Below are positions 1 to 6,923 of a stretch of 15,104 nucleotides of DNA, piece after piece (the first letter of the stretch is position 1; each line of letters begins with the position of its first letter). The stretch covers positions 1 to 15,104 of the forward strand of contig UROM01000034.1 in assembly GCA_900549455.1 (NCBI GenBank). The letters run 5' to 3'. The translations under genes and the position numbers were made by a program. Under the pieces are notes generated by a model. That model ran no database searches and was not told where the DNA came from. It saw only the letters and a program-made list of their open reading frames with translations. The stretch comes from an uncultured Collinsella sp. (GTDB taxonomy: Bacteria; Actinomycetota; Coriobacteriia; Coriobacteriales; Coriobacteriaceae).

Positions 1-725
1 TCTACACCAGCAAGGCTAAGGCTCAGGCCCACATCAACGCTGGCGCCAAGAAGGTCGTTATCTCCGCTCCGGCCGGCAGCGATCTGCCCACCATCGTGTA
101 CAACGTCAACCATGAGACGCTGACCGCTGAGGACAACATCATCTCCGCTGCTTCCTGCACCACCAACTGCCTCGCCCCGATGGCCAAGGGTCTGAACGAC
201 TTCGCTCCCATCGTGTCCGGCATCATGACCACCATTCACGCCTGGACTGGCGACCAGATGCCGCTCGACGGCCCGCAGCGCAAGGGCAACAAGCGTCGTA
301 GCCGCGCCTGCGCCGTTAACATCGTCCCCAACACCACCGGTGCTGCCAAGGCTATCGGCCTGGTTCTCCCCGAGCTCAACGGCAAGCTCATCGGTGCCGC
401 CCAGCGCGTCCCGACGCCGACCGGCTCCATCACCAACCTCTACGCTGTCGTTGACAAGAAGGTCACCGTCGACGAGGTCAACGCCGCTATGAAGGCTTAC
501 GCTGCCACCATCTCCGAGACCTTCGGTTACAACGAGGACGACATCGTCTCCACCGACATCATCGGCGAGACCCATGGCTCCATCTTCGACGCCACTCAGA
601 CCATGTGCTCTGACCTCGGCAACGGCCAGACCCTCGTTCAGGTCACCTCTTGGTACGACAACGAGAACTCCTACACCTCTCAGATGGTCCGCACCATCAA
701 GTACTTCGAGAAGTTCGTTGCTTAA
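1..725 (+). CDS. gap: Glyceraldehyde-3-phosphate dehydrogenase, 3' part (partial at window edge)
   Basis: This is the C-terminal ~241 residues of type I GAPDH, the cytosolic enzyme that oxidises and phosphorylates glyceraldehyde-3-phosphate with NAD. The reading frame is open from base 3, so the N-terminal Rossmann region lies outside the window. The catalytic motif ASCTTNCLAP is present, with the nucleophilic Cys codon at 156-158. It is followed by HAWTGDQMPLDGP, the RRSRA phosphate-site region, NIVPNTTGAAKAIG, the RVPTPTGS substrate-binding stretch and the C-terminal WYDNENSY signature. The TGDQ...LDGP variant resembles GAPDHs of Firmicutes and actinobacteria rather than the E. coli GapA form (family knowledge). 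The gene is followed by a strong terminator and then pgk on the same strand, the usual glycolytic order. Codon use is very biased, consistent with high expression. The identification is secure; only the start is missing. Confidence 0.97.
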   Translation, partial: YTSKAKAQAHINAGAKKVVISAPAGSDLPTIVYNVNHETLTAEDNIISAASCTTNCLAPMAKGLNDFAPIVSGIMTTIHAWTGDQMPLDGPQRKGNKRRSRACAVNIVPNTTGAAKAIGLVLPELNGKLIGAAQRVPTPTGSITNLYAVVDKKVTVDEVNAAMKAYAATISETFGYNEDDIVSTDIIGETHGSIFDATQTMCSDLGNGQTLVQVTSWYDNENSYTSQMVRTIKYFEKFVA

Positions 726-762
726 TTTGGCTTTTAGCGAATAGCTCGTTGAGCGTCTAAAG

Positions 763-809
763 AAGGGCGCGGCCTTGTAGGGCTTACACCCTAGGGTCGC
801 GCCCTTTTT
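763..809 (+). terminator. Rho-independent terminator after gap
   Basis: A 12-bp GC-rich stem (763-774 with 795-806, one G-T wobble) encloses a second 5-bp stem (778-782 with 789-793). The outer 3' arm runs into a T5 tract at 805-809. It lies 38 bases after the gap stop codon and only 57 bases before the pgk start. Confidence 0.9.
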
Positions 810-819
810 ATAAGAAATC

Positions 820-842
820 GTCTGCCGTAATGGGAGGCAGAC
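820..842 (+). promoter_or_regulatory. Leader hairpin between gap terminator and pgk
   Basis: A perfect 7-bp inverted repeat, GTCTGCC (820-826) and GGCAGAC (836-842), encloses a 9-base loop. It begins 11 bases after the terminator T tract and ends 8 bases before the pgk ribosome binding site. No convincing -35/-10 pair fits between the terminator and pgk. The hairpin could therefore mark a processed or read-through 5' end, or act as a translational control element. Its role is inference. Confidence 0.45.
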
Positions 843-850
843 ACGTACGA

Positions 851-855
851 AAGGT
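851..855 (+). promoter_or_regulatory. Ribosome binding site that sets the pgk start
   Basis: AAGGT lies 10 bases upstream of the ATG at 866. The alternative upstream in-frame ATG at 830 has no Shine-Dalgarno sequence, sits in the loop of the leader hairpin, and would add 12 residues that are not part of the PGK fold. Confidence 0.6.
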
Positions 856-865
856 AGAAGCAAAC

Positions 866-2056
866 ATGGCCTTTACCAAGAAGACCGTCCGCGACATCGA
901 TGTCGACGGCAAGCGCGTTCTCGTCCGCGTTGACTTCAACGTGCCTATCAAGGATGGCGTCGTTGGCGACACCACCCGTATCAAGGCTGCCCTGCCCACC
1001 ATCAACTATCTCGTTGAGCACAACGCTCGCGTCATCCTCATGAGCCACCTCGGCCGTCCCGATGGCACCGGCTTCCAGCCCGAGCTTTCCCTCGAGCCCG
1101 TCGCCAAGAAGCTCGCTGAGCTCTCTGGCCTTGACGTTGCTTTTGTTGCCGACACGTATGGCGAGAAGGCTGCTGAGGCTGTCGCCGCTGTCGAGCCGGG
1201 CAAGGTCCTCGTTCTCGAGAACGTCCGCTTCGATAAGCGTGAGAAGAAGAACGATCCCGAGATCGCCAAGATCCTCGCTTCCTATGGCGACGTTTTCGTC
1301 CTCGACGCCTTCGGCACCGCTCACCGCGCCCAGGGTTCCGTTGTGGGCCCCGCCGATTACCTGCCTGCCGTCGCCGGCTTCCTGCTCGAGAAGGAGGTCG
1401 ACACGCTGACTGGCATCTTCGCCGAGCCCGAGCGTCCCTTCGTCGCTATCGTCGGCGGTTCCAAGGTTTCCTCCAAGATCGGCGTTCTCGATCACCTCAT
1501 CGACTCCGCTGACACCCTGATCATCGGTGGCGGTATGGCCTACACCTTCTTCCTGGCTCAGGGCCTGACCGTCGGTCAGTCCCTCAAGGAAGAGGACTGG
1601 GTCGAGCGCGCCGGTGAGATGCTCAAGAAGGCCGAGGAGAAGGGCGTCAAGATCCTGCTCCCCATCGACAACCGCGTTGCCGATCACTTTGGCGAGGACG
1701 CTGTCCCCGAGGTTGTCGCTTCCGACGCTATCCCCGACGATCGTGAGGGTATGGACATCGGCCCCAAGACCGAGGAGCTTTACGCCGAGGCCGTCAAGGG
1801 TGCCAAGACCGTGTTCTGGAACGGCCCCATGGGCGTCTTCGAGTTCGACAACTTCGCTCATGGCACCCAGGCTATCGCCGAGGCTGTTGCTGAGGCTGAT
1901 TGCACCTCGATCATCGGTGGTGGCGATTCCGTCGCAGCTGTCAACAAGTTCAACCTGGCCGACAAGATGAGCTGGATCTCCACCGGCGGTGGCGCTTCCA
2001 TGGAGCTCGTCGAGGGTAAGGCCCTGCCCGGAGTGGAGGCGCTTCTCGATGCCTAA
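866..2056 (+). CDS. pgk: Phosphoglycerate kinase
   Basis: This cytosolic glycolytic kinase transfers phosphate from 1,3-bisphosphoglycerate to ADP. The protein is 396 aa, the normal bacterial length. Substrate-site motifs are RVDFNVP (residues ~21-27, with D23 and N25) and SHLGRP (~60-65) in the N-domain. The hinge and nucleotide domain carry GGSKVSSKIGVL, NGPMGVFE, GGGDSVAAV and the C-terminal STGGGASMELVEGK. The ATG at 866 was chosen because it gives the canonical MAFxKKTVRDID start and has a ribosome binding site at 851-855. The frame stays open upstream to an ATG at 830. The gene follows gap across a terminator with no obvious promoter of its own, so expression by read-through from gap is plausible (inference). 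Its last 8 bases overlap the tpiA start, which suggests translational coupling. Confidence 0.97.
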   Translation: MAFTKKTVRDIDVDGKRVLVRVDFNVPIKDGVVGDTTRIKAALPTINYLVEHNARVILMSHLGRPDGTGFQPELSLEPVAKKLAELSGLDVAFVADTYGEKAAEAVAAVEPGKVLVLENVRFDKREKKNDPEIAKILASYGDVFVLDAFGTAHRAQGSVVGPADYLPAVAGFLLEKEVDTLTGIFAEPERPFVAIVGGSKVSSKIGVLDHLIDSADTLIIGGGMAYTFFLAQGLTVGQSLKEEDWVERAGEMLKKAEEKGVKILLPIDNRVADHFGEDAVPEVVASDAIPDDREGMDIGPKTEELYAEAVKGAKTVFWNGPMGVFEFDNFAHGTQAIAEAVAEADCTSIIGGGDSVAAVNKFNLADKMSWISTGGGASMELVEGKALPGVEALLDA

Positions 2057-2816
2057 TCGCACCCTTCTTATCGCTGGTAACTGGAAGATGAACAACGACG
2101 TCGCCGAGGCCGCCAAGCTCGCCGACGAGCTGGCCCAGGCTCTGCCCGAGGTTCCGGCTGGCGTCGAGGTGCTCGTCTGCCCTCCGACCATTGACATCAC
2201 CACGGTTCATGACCGCATTCAGGCTGCCCCCATCGCCCTCGGTGCACAGAACGTGTACTGGGAGGCCAAGGGTGCCTTCACCGGTGAGTCCTCTTGCGAC
2301 ATGCTCAAGTCCGCTGGCTGCACCTACTGCATCATCGGTCACTCCGAGCGTCGCGACTACTTCCACGAGACCGACGAGGATCAGAACAAGAAGGCCAAGG
2401 CTCTCGTTGCCGCCGGTCTTGTTCCCGTCTTCTGCTGCGGCGAGTCCCTCGAGGTCCGCGAGGCCGGCACCTATGTCGAGCACGTCGTGAACCAGGTCAA
2501 GGCTGGCCTTGCTGGTCTTGAGATCACCTGCCCCAAGCAGGTCGTCGTCGCCTACGAGCCCATCTGGGCCATCGGCACCGGCAAGACCGCTACCGCTGAG
2601 GACGCTCAGGAGGTCTGCGGCGCTATCCGTGAGACCCTCAAGGAGATGTTCGGCGAGGAACTCGCCGACGGCATCCGCGTTCTCTACGGCGGTTCCGCCA
2701 AGCCCGGCAACATCGCCGAGCTCGTCGCCAAGCCCGACGTTGACGGCGCCCTCGTGGGCGGCGCTTCGCTCAAGGCTGCCGATTTTGCCTCTATGGTCGT
2801 CAAGGCAGGCGAGTAG
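2049..2816 (+). CDS. tpiA: Triosephosphate isomerase
   Basis: This enzyme interconverts dihydroxyacetone phosphate and glyceraldehyde-3-phosphate in the cytosol. The protein is 255 aa, the usual single-domain TIM-barrel size. Active-site residues are visible: K13 in GNWKMN, H98 in IGHSERR and E170 in YEPIWAIGTGKTA. The phosphate-binding YGGSAKPGN and GGASL are near the C-terminus. The start chosen is the ATG at 2049, which overlaps the pgk stop in ATGCCTAA and begins MPNRTLLIAGNWKMN as expected. The longer frame from 1989 would only add translated pgk sequence. The gpmI gene starts 5 bases after the stop, so pgk, tpiA and gpmI very likely form one translationally coupled unit. Confidence 0.97.
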   Translation: MPNRTLLIAGNWKMNNDVAEAAKLADELAQALPEVPAGVEVLVCPPTIDITTVHDRIQAAPIALGAQNVYWEAKGAFTGESSCDMLKSAGCTYCIIGHSERRDYFHETDEDQNKKAKALVAAGLVPVFCCGESLEVREAGTYVEHVVNQVKAGLAGLEITCPKQVVVAYEPIWAIGTGKTATAEDAQEVCGAIRETLKEMFGEELADGIRVLYGGSAKPGNIAELVAKPDVDGALVGGASLKAADFASMVVKAGE

Positions 2817-2821
2817 GACAT

Positions 2822-4375
2822 ATGGCACAGCGTCATCTTCCTGCACTCCTGATCATCATGGACGGCTGCGGCCTGGCCCCGGCCGATGGTGAGAACGCCG
2901 TCGCCGCTGCCAAGACGCCCTTCCTTGATAGCCTGTACGAGAAGTATCCTCACACCACGCTCGGCGCTTCGGGCGAGGACGTGGGCCTTCCCGACGGTCA
3001 GATGGGCAACTCCGAGGTAGGTCACCTCAATATCGGTGCCGGCCGCATCGTCTTCCAGGAGCTTTCGCGCATCAACAACGCCATCAAGGACGGCTCCATC
3101 GCCAAGAACGAGGTCTTCGTCAAGGCTATGGACGATGTAAAGGCCGAGGGCAAGACCCTCCATCTCATGGGCCTTATGAGCCCTGGCGGTGTTCATTCCC
3201 ACATGAACCACGTCGAGGCTCTGGTCAAGATGGCTGCCCAGCATGGCGTCAAGACCGTTCGCGTCCACGCCTTTATGGATGGCCGCGACGTCGACCCGCA
3301 GTCCGGTGCCGGCTACATGAGCGAGTTCTGCGCCTTCCTGGCCAAGATCTCCGAGGAGACTGGTTGCGACGCTCGCGTTGCCACCGTCTCGGGCCGTTAC
3401 TGGGCCATGGACCGCGATAACCGTTGGGAGCGCATCCAGCGCGCCTACGACGTCATGGTCAACGCATCCGATGCCGATACCGACCCCGTTGCCGGTATCA
3501 AGGCCTACTACGAGAAGGATCCGCGCGGTGACGAGTTCGTCGAGCCCTTCGCTGCCCACAACGAGGGCATCCACGAGGGCGACGCGGCCATCTTCTTCAA
3601 CTTCCGTCCCGACCGCGCCCGTCAGATGACCCGCGTGTTCACGGACAAGGAGTTCGATGGCTTTGAGCGCGAGCAGATCAAGCTTTCGCACTTTGTGACG
3701 ATGACCGAGTACGACCCGACGTTTGACGTCGAGGTCGCCTTCCCCAAGACGTTCCCCGAGAACGTCCTGGCCGACGTTATCGCCGCCAATGGCCTGAAGC
3801 AGCTGCACACCGCCGAGACCGAGAAGTACGCCCACGTGACGTTCTTCCTCAACGGCGGCATCGAGGAGCCCAAGGAGGGCGAGGAGCGCGTGCTCGTCGC
3901 TTCCCCCAAGGTCGCTACCTACGATCTGCAGCCTGAGATGAGCGCTCCCGAGGTTACCGAGAAGCTTGTCGCCGCCATCAACGAGGATCGCGCTGATTTC
4001 TACATCGTGAACTTCGCGAACTGCGACATGGTTGGTCACACCGGTGTCTTCGACGCCGCCGTTAAGGCCGTCGAGGCTGTTGACGATGCCCTGTCCAAGG
4101 TTGTCCCGGCGATTCTCGCCAAGGGCGGCTTTGCGCTGATTACCGCCGACCACGGCAACGCCGATCACATGTTTGACGTTGCTTCCGACGGTTCCAAGCA
4201 TCCGTTTACGGCTCACACCACCAACCGCGTCCCGTTCATCATCGTTGATGAGAAGGCCAAGCTCACCGGTATCGAGGACGGCCGTCTTTCCGATATCGCT
4301 CCGACTATGCTCACCATGGCTGGTATTGAGCCTTCCGCCGAGATGACGGGTCGCGTGCTCGCCACCGAGGCCTAA
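2822..4375 (+). CDS. gpmI: 2,3-bisphosphoglycerate-independent phosphoglycerate mutase
   Basis: This mutase interconverts 3- and 2-phosphoglycerate through a phosphoserine intermediate and uses two Mn ions (family knowledge). At 517 aa it has the usual iPGM length of about 510. It belongs to the alkaline phosphatase superfamily with an inserted phosphotransferase domain. Visible motifs are the N-terminal LLIIMDGCG with metal ligand D14, the nucleophile S64 in GQMGNSEVGHLNIGAGR, the MSPGGVHSH and HAFMDGRDVDP substrate region, NFRPDRARQ, NCDMVGHTG and the C-terminal metal site ADHGNADHM (D443, H444). It starts 5 bases after tpiA, so translation is probably coupled. A strong terminator follows. 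Enolase, the next step of the pathway, is not in this cluster. Confidence 0.97.
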   Translation: MAQRHLPALLIIMDGCGLAPADGENAVAAAKTPFLDSLYEKYPHTTLGASGEDVGLPDGQMGNSEVGHLNIGAGRIVFQELSRINNAIKDGSIAKNEVFVKAMDDVKAEGKTLHLMGLMSPGGVHSHMNHVEALVKMAAQHGVKTVRVHAFMDGRDVDPQSGAGYMSEFCAFLAKISEETGCDARVATVSGRYWAMDRDNRWERIQRAYDVMVNASDADTDPVAGIKAYYEKDPRGDEFVEPFAAHNEGIHEGDAAIFFNFRPDRARQMTRVFTDKEFDGFEREQIKLSHFVTMTEYDPTFDVEVAFPKTFPENVLADVIAANGLKQLHTAETEKYAHVTFFLNGGIEEPKEGEERVLVASPKVATYDLQPEMSAPEVTEKLVAAINEDRADFYIVNFANCDMVGHTGVFDAAVKAVEAVDDALSKVVPAILAKGGFALITADHGNADHMFDVASDGSKHPFTAHTTNRVPFIIVDEKAKLTGIEDGRLSDIAPTMLTMAGIEPSAEMTGRVLATEA

Positions 4376-4399
4376 GAGAAAACGCCAAGCGTTTCTTTG

Positions 4400-4437
4400 A
4401 AGGGGGTTGTCCATATTCGGGCAATCCCCTTTTTTTG
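4400..4437 (+). terminator. Rho-independent terminator after gpmI
   Basis: A 13-bp stem (4400-4412 with 4419-4431, two G-T wobbles) with a 6-base loop runs into a T tract through 4436. It closes the pgk-tpiA-gpmI unit, 25 bases after the gpmI stop. Confidence 0.92.
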
Positions 4438-4443
4438 GTATTT

Positions 4444-4474
4444 CTGCCATATCTGCCCCGTCCCCAAATGGCAG
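4444..4474 (+). repeat. 7-bp inverted repeat upstream of secG
   Basis: CTGCCAT (4444-4450) and ATGGCAG (4468-4474) are perfect inverted copies around a C-rich 17-base spacer. They lie just upstream of the putative secG promoter. They could be an operator or chance symmetry; no family was recognised. Confidence 0.3.
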
Positions 4475-4495
4475 GTGGGGGAGTGCTGGGGGTTG

Positions 4496-4504
4496 TGGTA
4501 CAGT
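4496..4504 (+). promoter_or_regulatory. Putative extended -10 promoter of secG
   Basis: TGG-TACAGT matches an extended -10 element (TGn plus 4 of 6 -10 bases), 37 bases upstream of the secG ATG. No good -35 hexamer lies 17 bases further upstream, where the sequence is G-rich. A promoter is expected here because a strong terminator separates secG from gpmI. Confidence 0.35.
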
Positions 4505-4540
4505 ACTGGAGTTTGAACTGTTCTATTAAGGAGCTTATCT

Positions 4541-4795
4541 ATGGGTCCGTTCCAGATTCTTCTGTTTGTCGTTTGGGCTGTCTCTGCCGTGGCGCTGACG
4601 ATTCTCGTCCTGATGCATTCCGGTAAGGGCACCGGCGTTTCGGATATGATTGCTAGTTCGCTGTATAACTCCAGCTCTGCCACGGGCGTCATGGAGCAGA
4701 ACCTTGATCGCCTGACCGTCATCATGGCTGTCGTGTTTGCCGTGTGCGTCGTCCTGTGCATGTTCTTCTTCCCGCAGGGCATCGTCGGCTACTAA
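4541..4795 (+). CDS. secG: Preprotein translocase subunit SecG
   Basis: This is the small integral-membrane subunit of the SecYEG channel, which assists protein export. The protein is 84 aa, within the SecG range. It has two predicted membrane helices (residues ~4-25 and ~57-78) joined by a cytosolic loop containing LMHSGKGTGVSDMI, the conserved SecG loop signature (in actinobacteria usually L-H-x-G-x-G-x-G-x-SDM). The ATG at 4541 has a good ribosome binding site, AAGGAG at 4528-4533, 7 bases away. A secG directly after glycolytic genes is a conserved actinobacterial arrangement (gap-pgk-tpi-secG); here gpmI is interposed. It is flanked by terminators on both sides, so it is probably a monocistron. 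Confidence 0.93.
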   Translation: MGPFQILLFVVWAVSAVALTILVLMHSGKGTGVSDMIASSLYNSSSATGVMEQNLDRLTVIMAVVFAVCVVLCMFFFPQGIVGY

Positions 4796-4817
4796 GCATC
4801 GACGTATATACGTTTGT

Positions 4818-4849
4818 AAAAAGGGTCCTGCATATGCGGGGTCCTTTTT
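4818..4849 (+). terminator. Rho-independent terminator after secG
   Basis: A 14-bp stem (4818-4831 with 4836-4849, with G-T wobbles) has the tetraloop ATAT. Five A-T pairs form its base, so the T5 at 4845-4849 doubles as the U tract. It starts 23 bases after the secG stop. The A tract on the other side makes it potentially bidirectional. Confidence 0.88.
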
Positions 4850-4917
4850 GTTTACAGACTTGTAACAGAGTCAAAATATCCCCACATACTTCGCCCAACT
4901 AAAGAAATTCTCGACCG

Positions 4918-4949
4918 TTGACCGGAATTAGCCCCAAATCGTGCATAAA
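4918..4949 (+). promoter_or_regulatory. Possible promoter region of the opp operon
   Basis: TTGACC (4918-4923) resembles a -35 box, and CATAAA (4944-4949) is the nearest A/T-rich -10-like hexamer. The 20-base spacing is too long for a standard promoter. A second -10-like TACTGT lies at 4956-4961. The 240-base gap between the secG terminator and oppA must hold the promoter of the opp operon, but the exact one cannot be fixed by eye. Confidence 0.25.
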
Positions 4950-5078
4950 ATGCGCTACTGTATTGCGAAACGTTGATCCGTTGTGCATAACCAGCCATAG
5001 CGGCGGGCGGCGTTTTGATGGTTCGGATCGGATTGTCTCGACATGTGTCCGACTGAACATTTCTTTGTCCTATCTCAT

Positions 5079-5085
5079 AAGGAGG
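5079..5085 (+). promoter_or_regulatory. Strong ribosome binding site that sets the oppA start
   Basis: AAGGAGG is a near-perfect Shine-Dalgarno sequence, 5 bases before the ATG at 5091. It rules out the upstream in-frame ATG at 5043, which would place 16 extra residues before the signal peptide. Confidence 0.85.
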
Positions 5086-5090
5086 ATGGC

Positions 5091-6767
5091 ATGGCTGATT
5101 CTATGTTCCACCAGCCCGTTATGGGTCGTCGCGCCTTTGTTGGCGGCACCCTCGCTGCGAGCTCCATGGCTTTTCTTGCCGCATGCGGCAAGAAGGGCGG
5201 CGACGCTTCCGGTTCTGAGTCCGGTTCGACGCTGAACTTCTACATCAACAACCCGGTCTGCATCGACCCCTACAATGTCCAGGAGGACCAGGGCACTCAG
5301 GTCGAGTACCAGCTCTTTGATGCTCTGACCTCTTATGACGCCGAGAAGGGCGAGATCGTTCCGCTGGCTTGCGAGTCCTTTGAGGCCAACGACGACGCCA
5401 CCGAGTTCACCTTCAAGATCAAGAAGGCCAAGTTCCACAACGGTGACGACGTTACCTCCAAGTCCTTCAAGCTCGGTTGGGAGCGTCTGGTCAACACCAA
5501 GTCGGCCATCGCTACCGAGTACGGCCCTTCCGAGGTCTCCTATCACCTTTCCATGGTCGAGGGCTATGACGACCTGCTTGCCGGTAACGCTACCGAGCTC
5601 AGCGGTGTTACTTGCCCCGACGATGAGACCCTCGTCGTCAAGCTGTCTTCCGCTTACGCCGACTTCCCCTTCGTCGCCTCTCACCCGGCTCTGGCCCCGG
5701 TTCCCGAGTGCGCCGAGTCCGATGTCAAGAGCTTCTATCTTGCACCGGTCGGTAACGGCCCGTTCATGATGGACGGCAAGTGGGAGGATGGTCAGGAGAT
5801 CAACCTCAAGAAGTTCGACGATTACTATGGCGACAAGGCCAAGATCGATGGCATCCACTTCCAGGTCATCAAGGACATGGAGACTGCTTACAAGGAGTTC
5901 CAGGCCGGTAACCTCGATGTCTGCGACGTTCCCGTTGCTCAGATCGATGCCGCCAAGAAGGATCGCGGCGTGTCTAAGGACGGCTACACCATGGGTGACG
6001 GCGAGCGCATGCTGCTCGGCGCCGAGCCTTCCACGTACTATCTGACCTGCAACACCACGGCCGAGCCGTTCAACAACGCCGACCTGCGTAGGGGCATCTC
6101 CCTGGCCATCAACCGTGAGGCCATCTGCAAGACCATCTTCAAGGGTACCCGTACCCCTGCCGACGGCATTGTTCCTCCGGGCATCGATGGCTACAAGGAG
6201 GGCGCATGGGAGTTCTGCGCCTACGATGTCGACAAGGCTAACGAGTACCTCGACAAGGTTGCTCCCGCTGGCGCTAACGGGGATCGTGGCATTAGCGTGA
6301 CCCTTTCCTACAACCAGGACGGCGGTCACAAGGAGATCATGGAGTCCATCATCGGCGACCTCGCCAAGGTTGGCGTTACCGCTGTCTCCGATACCCCTGA
6401 GTGGTCTGCCCTGCTCGAGCAGTATCAGAACTTTAACTATCAGTTCGGTCGTCTGGGTTGGATTGCCGACTACCCGATCATGGACAACTTCCTGTATCCG
6501 CTGTTCCACTCCGACTCCCTCGGTGGCGACAACCGCTCCGGTTACAACAATCCCGAGTTCGACGCCAAGGTCGACGAGGCTCGTACTATTGTTGACGACG
6601 AGGAGCGCGTCGCTAAGATGCAGGAGGCCGACGCAATGGTCGCTGCCGACTGCCCGGTCATCCCGGTGATGTTCTACACGCACACCATCGTCGGCTCCGA
6701 TCGCATCAAGCACCTCTACGTCGATCCGCAGAAGCATGCCGATCTGGGTACCGCTGAGCTCGCCTAA
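5091..6767 (+). CDS. oppA: Peptide ABC transporter substrate-binding lipoprotein (family 5 SBP)
   Basis: This is the extracytoplasmic receptor that binds oligo- or dipeptides and delivers them to the permease. The protein is 558 aa, typical of SBP family 5 (OppA/DppA type). Its signal peptide has a twin-arginine motif, GRRAFVGG (R13-R14), a short hydrophobic stretch and a lipobox, LAAC, with acylated C32. It is therefore probably exported by Tat and lipid-anchored. A Gly/Ser-rich linker follows, then the mature domain (from STLNFYINNP). Family features include FKIKKAKFHNGDDVTSKSFKLGWERL and, near the C-terminus, ADYPIMDNFLYPLFHS. The ATG at 5091 is set by the strong AAGGAGG. It is first of five co-directional transporter genes. 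Peptide length preference cannot be read from sequence, so opp versus dpp naming is arbitrary. Confidence 0.93.
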   Translation: MADSMFHQPVMGRRAFVGGTLAASSMAFLAACGKKGGDASGSESGSTLNFYINNPVCIDPYNVQEDQGTQVEYQLFDALTSYDAEKGEIVPLACESFEANDDATEFTFKIKKAKFHNGDDVTSKSFKLGWERLVNTKSAIATEYGPSEVSYHLSMVEGYDDLLAGNATELSGVTCPDDETLVVKLSSAYADFPFVASHPALAPVPECAESDVKSFYLAPVGNGPFMMDGKWEDGQEINLKKFDDYYGDKAKIDGIHFQVIKDMETAYKEFQAGNLDVCDVPVAQIDAAKKDRGVSKDGYTMGDGERMLLGAEPSTYYLTCNTTAEPFNNADLRRGISLAINREAICKTIFKGTRTPADGIVPPGIDGYKEGAWEFCAYDVDKANEYLDKVAPAGANGDRGISVTLSYNQDGGHKEIMESIIGDLAKVGVTAVSDTPEWSALLEQYQNFNYQFGRLGWIADYPIMDNFLYPLFHSDSLGGDNRSGYNNPEFDAKVDEARTIVDDEERVAKMQEADAMVAADCPVIPVMFYTHTIVGSDRIKHLYVDPQKHADLGTAELA

Positions 6768-6863
6768 GAGTTTGCAGCTTCCGTGAGGGTCAAGTATTTA
6801 CGTAGACCTCATGGGAAACATACAGTTCTCCCTAACCTGGGGTAAACTGGCTGATGGTAATTT

Positions 6864-6893
6864 TGGGATGCCGGTCTGGCGATCGGCATCCCA
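6864..6893 (+). promoter_or_regulatory. Intergenic hairpin between oppA and oppB
   Basis: A 13-bp stem (6864-6876 with 6881-6893, one G-T wobble) has the tetraloop TGGC. Only ATTTA follows, so it is at best a partial terminator. Its position after the binding-protein gene of an importer operon fits a transcript-stabilising or attenuating hairpin that lets oppA be made in excess over the membrane subunits. Such elements are known in other importer operons; here it is inference. Confidence 0.6.
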
Positions 6894-6923
6894 TTTAGGT
6901 TAATCCCTAGATAGGGGAGTGGT

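Noticed and set aside
791..2203. - strand open frame of 470 codons opposite pgk
   Set aside because: Antisense shadow spanning the gap terminator and two certain genes.
2684..4450. Long - strand open frame of 588 codons opposite gpmI
   Set aside because: It is the antisense shadow of the strongly biased gpmI and tpiA codons. The translation is Leu/Val/Gly/Asp-rich and repetitive without a recognisable domain, and the + strand genes are certain.
4975..5029. GATCCG/CGGATC inverted repeat upstream of oppA
   Set aside because: Only six bases per arm across 43 bases, with no extension of the match; easily expected by chance.
5070..6737. - strand open frame of 555 codons opposite oppA
   Set aside because: Antisense shadow of oppA, caused by codon bias that avoids stops on the other strand.
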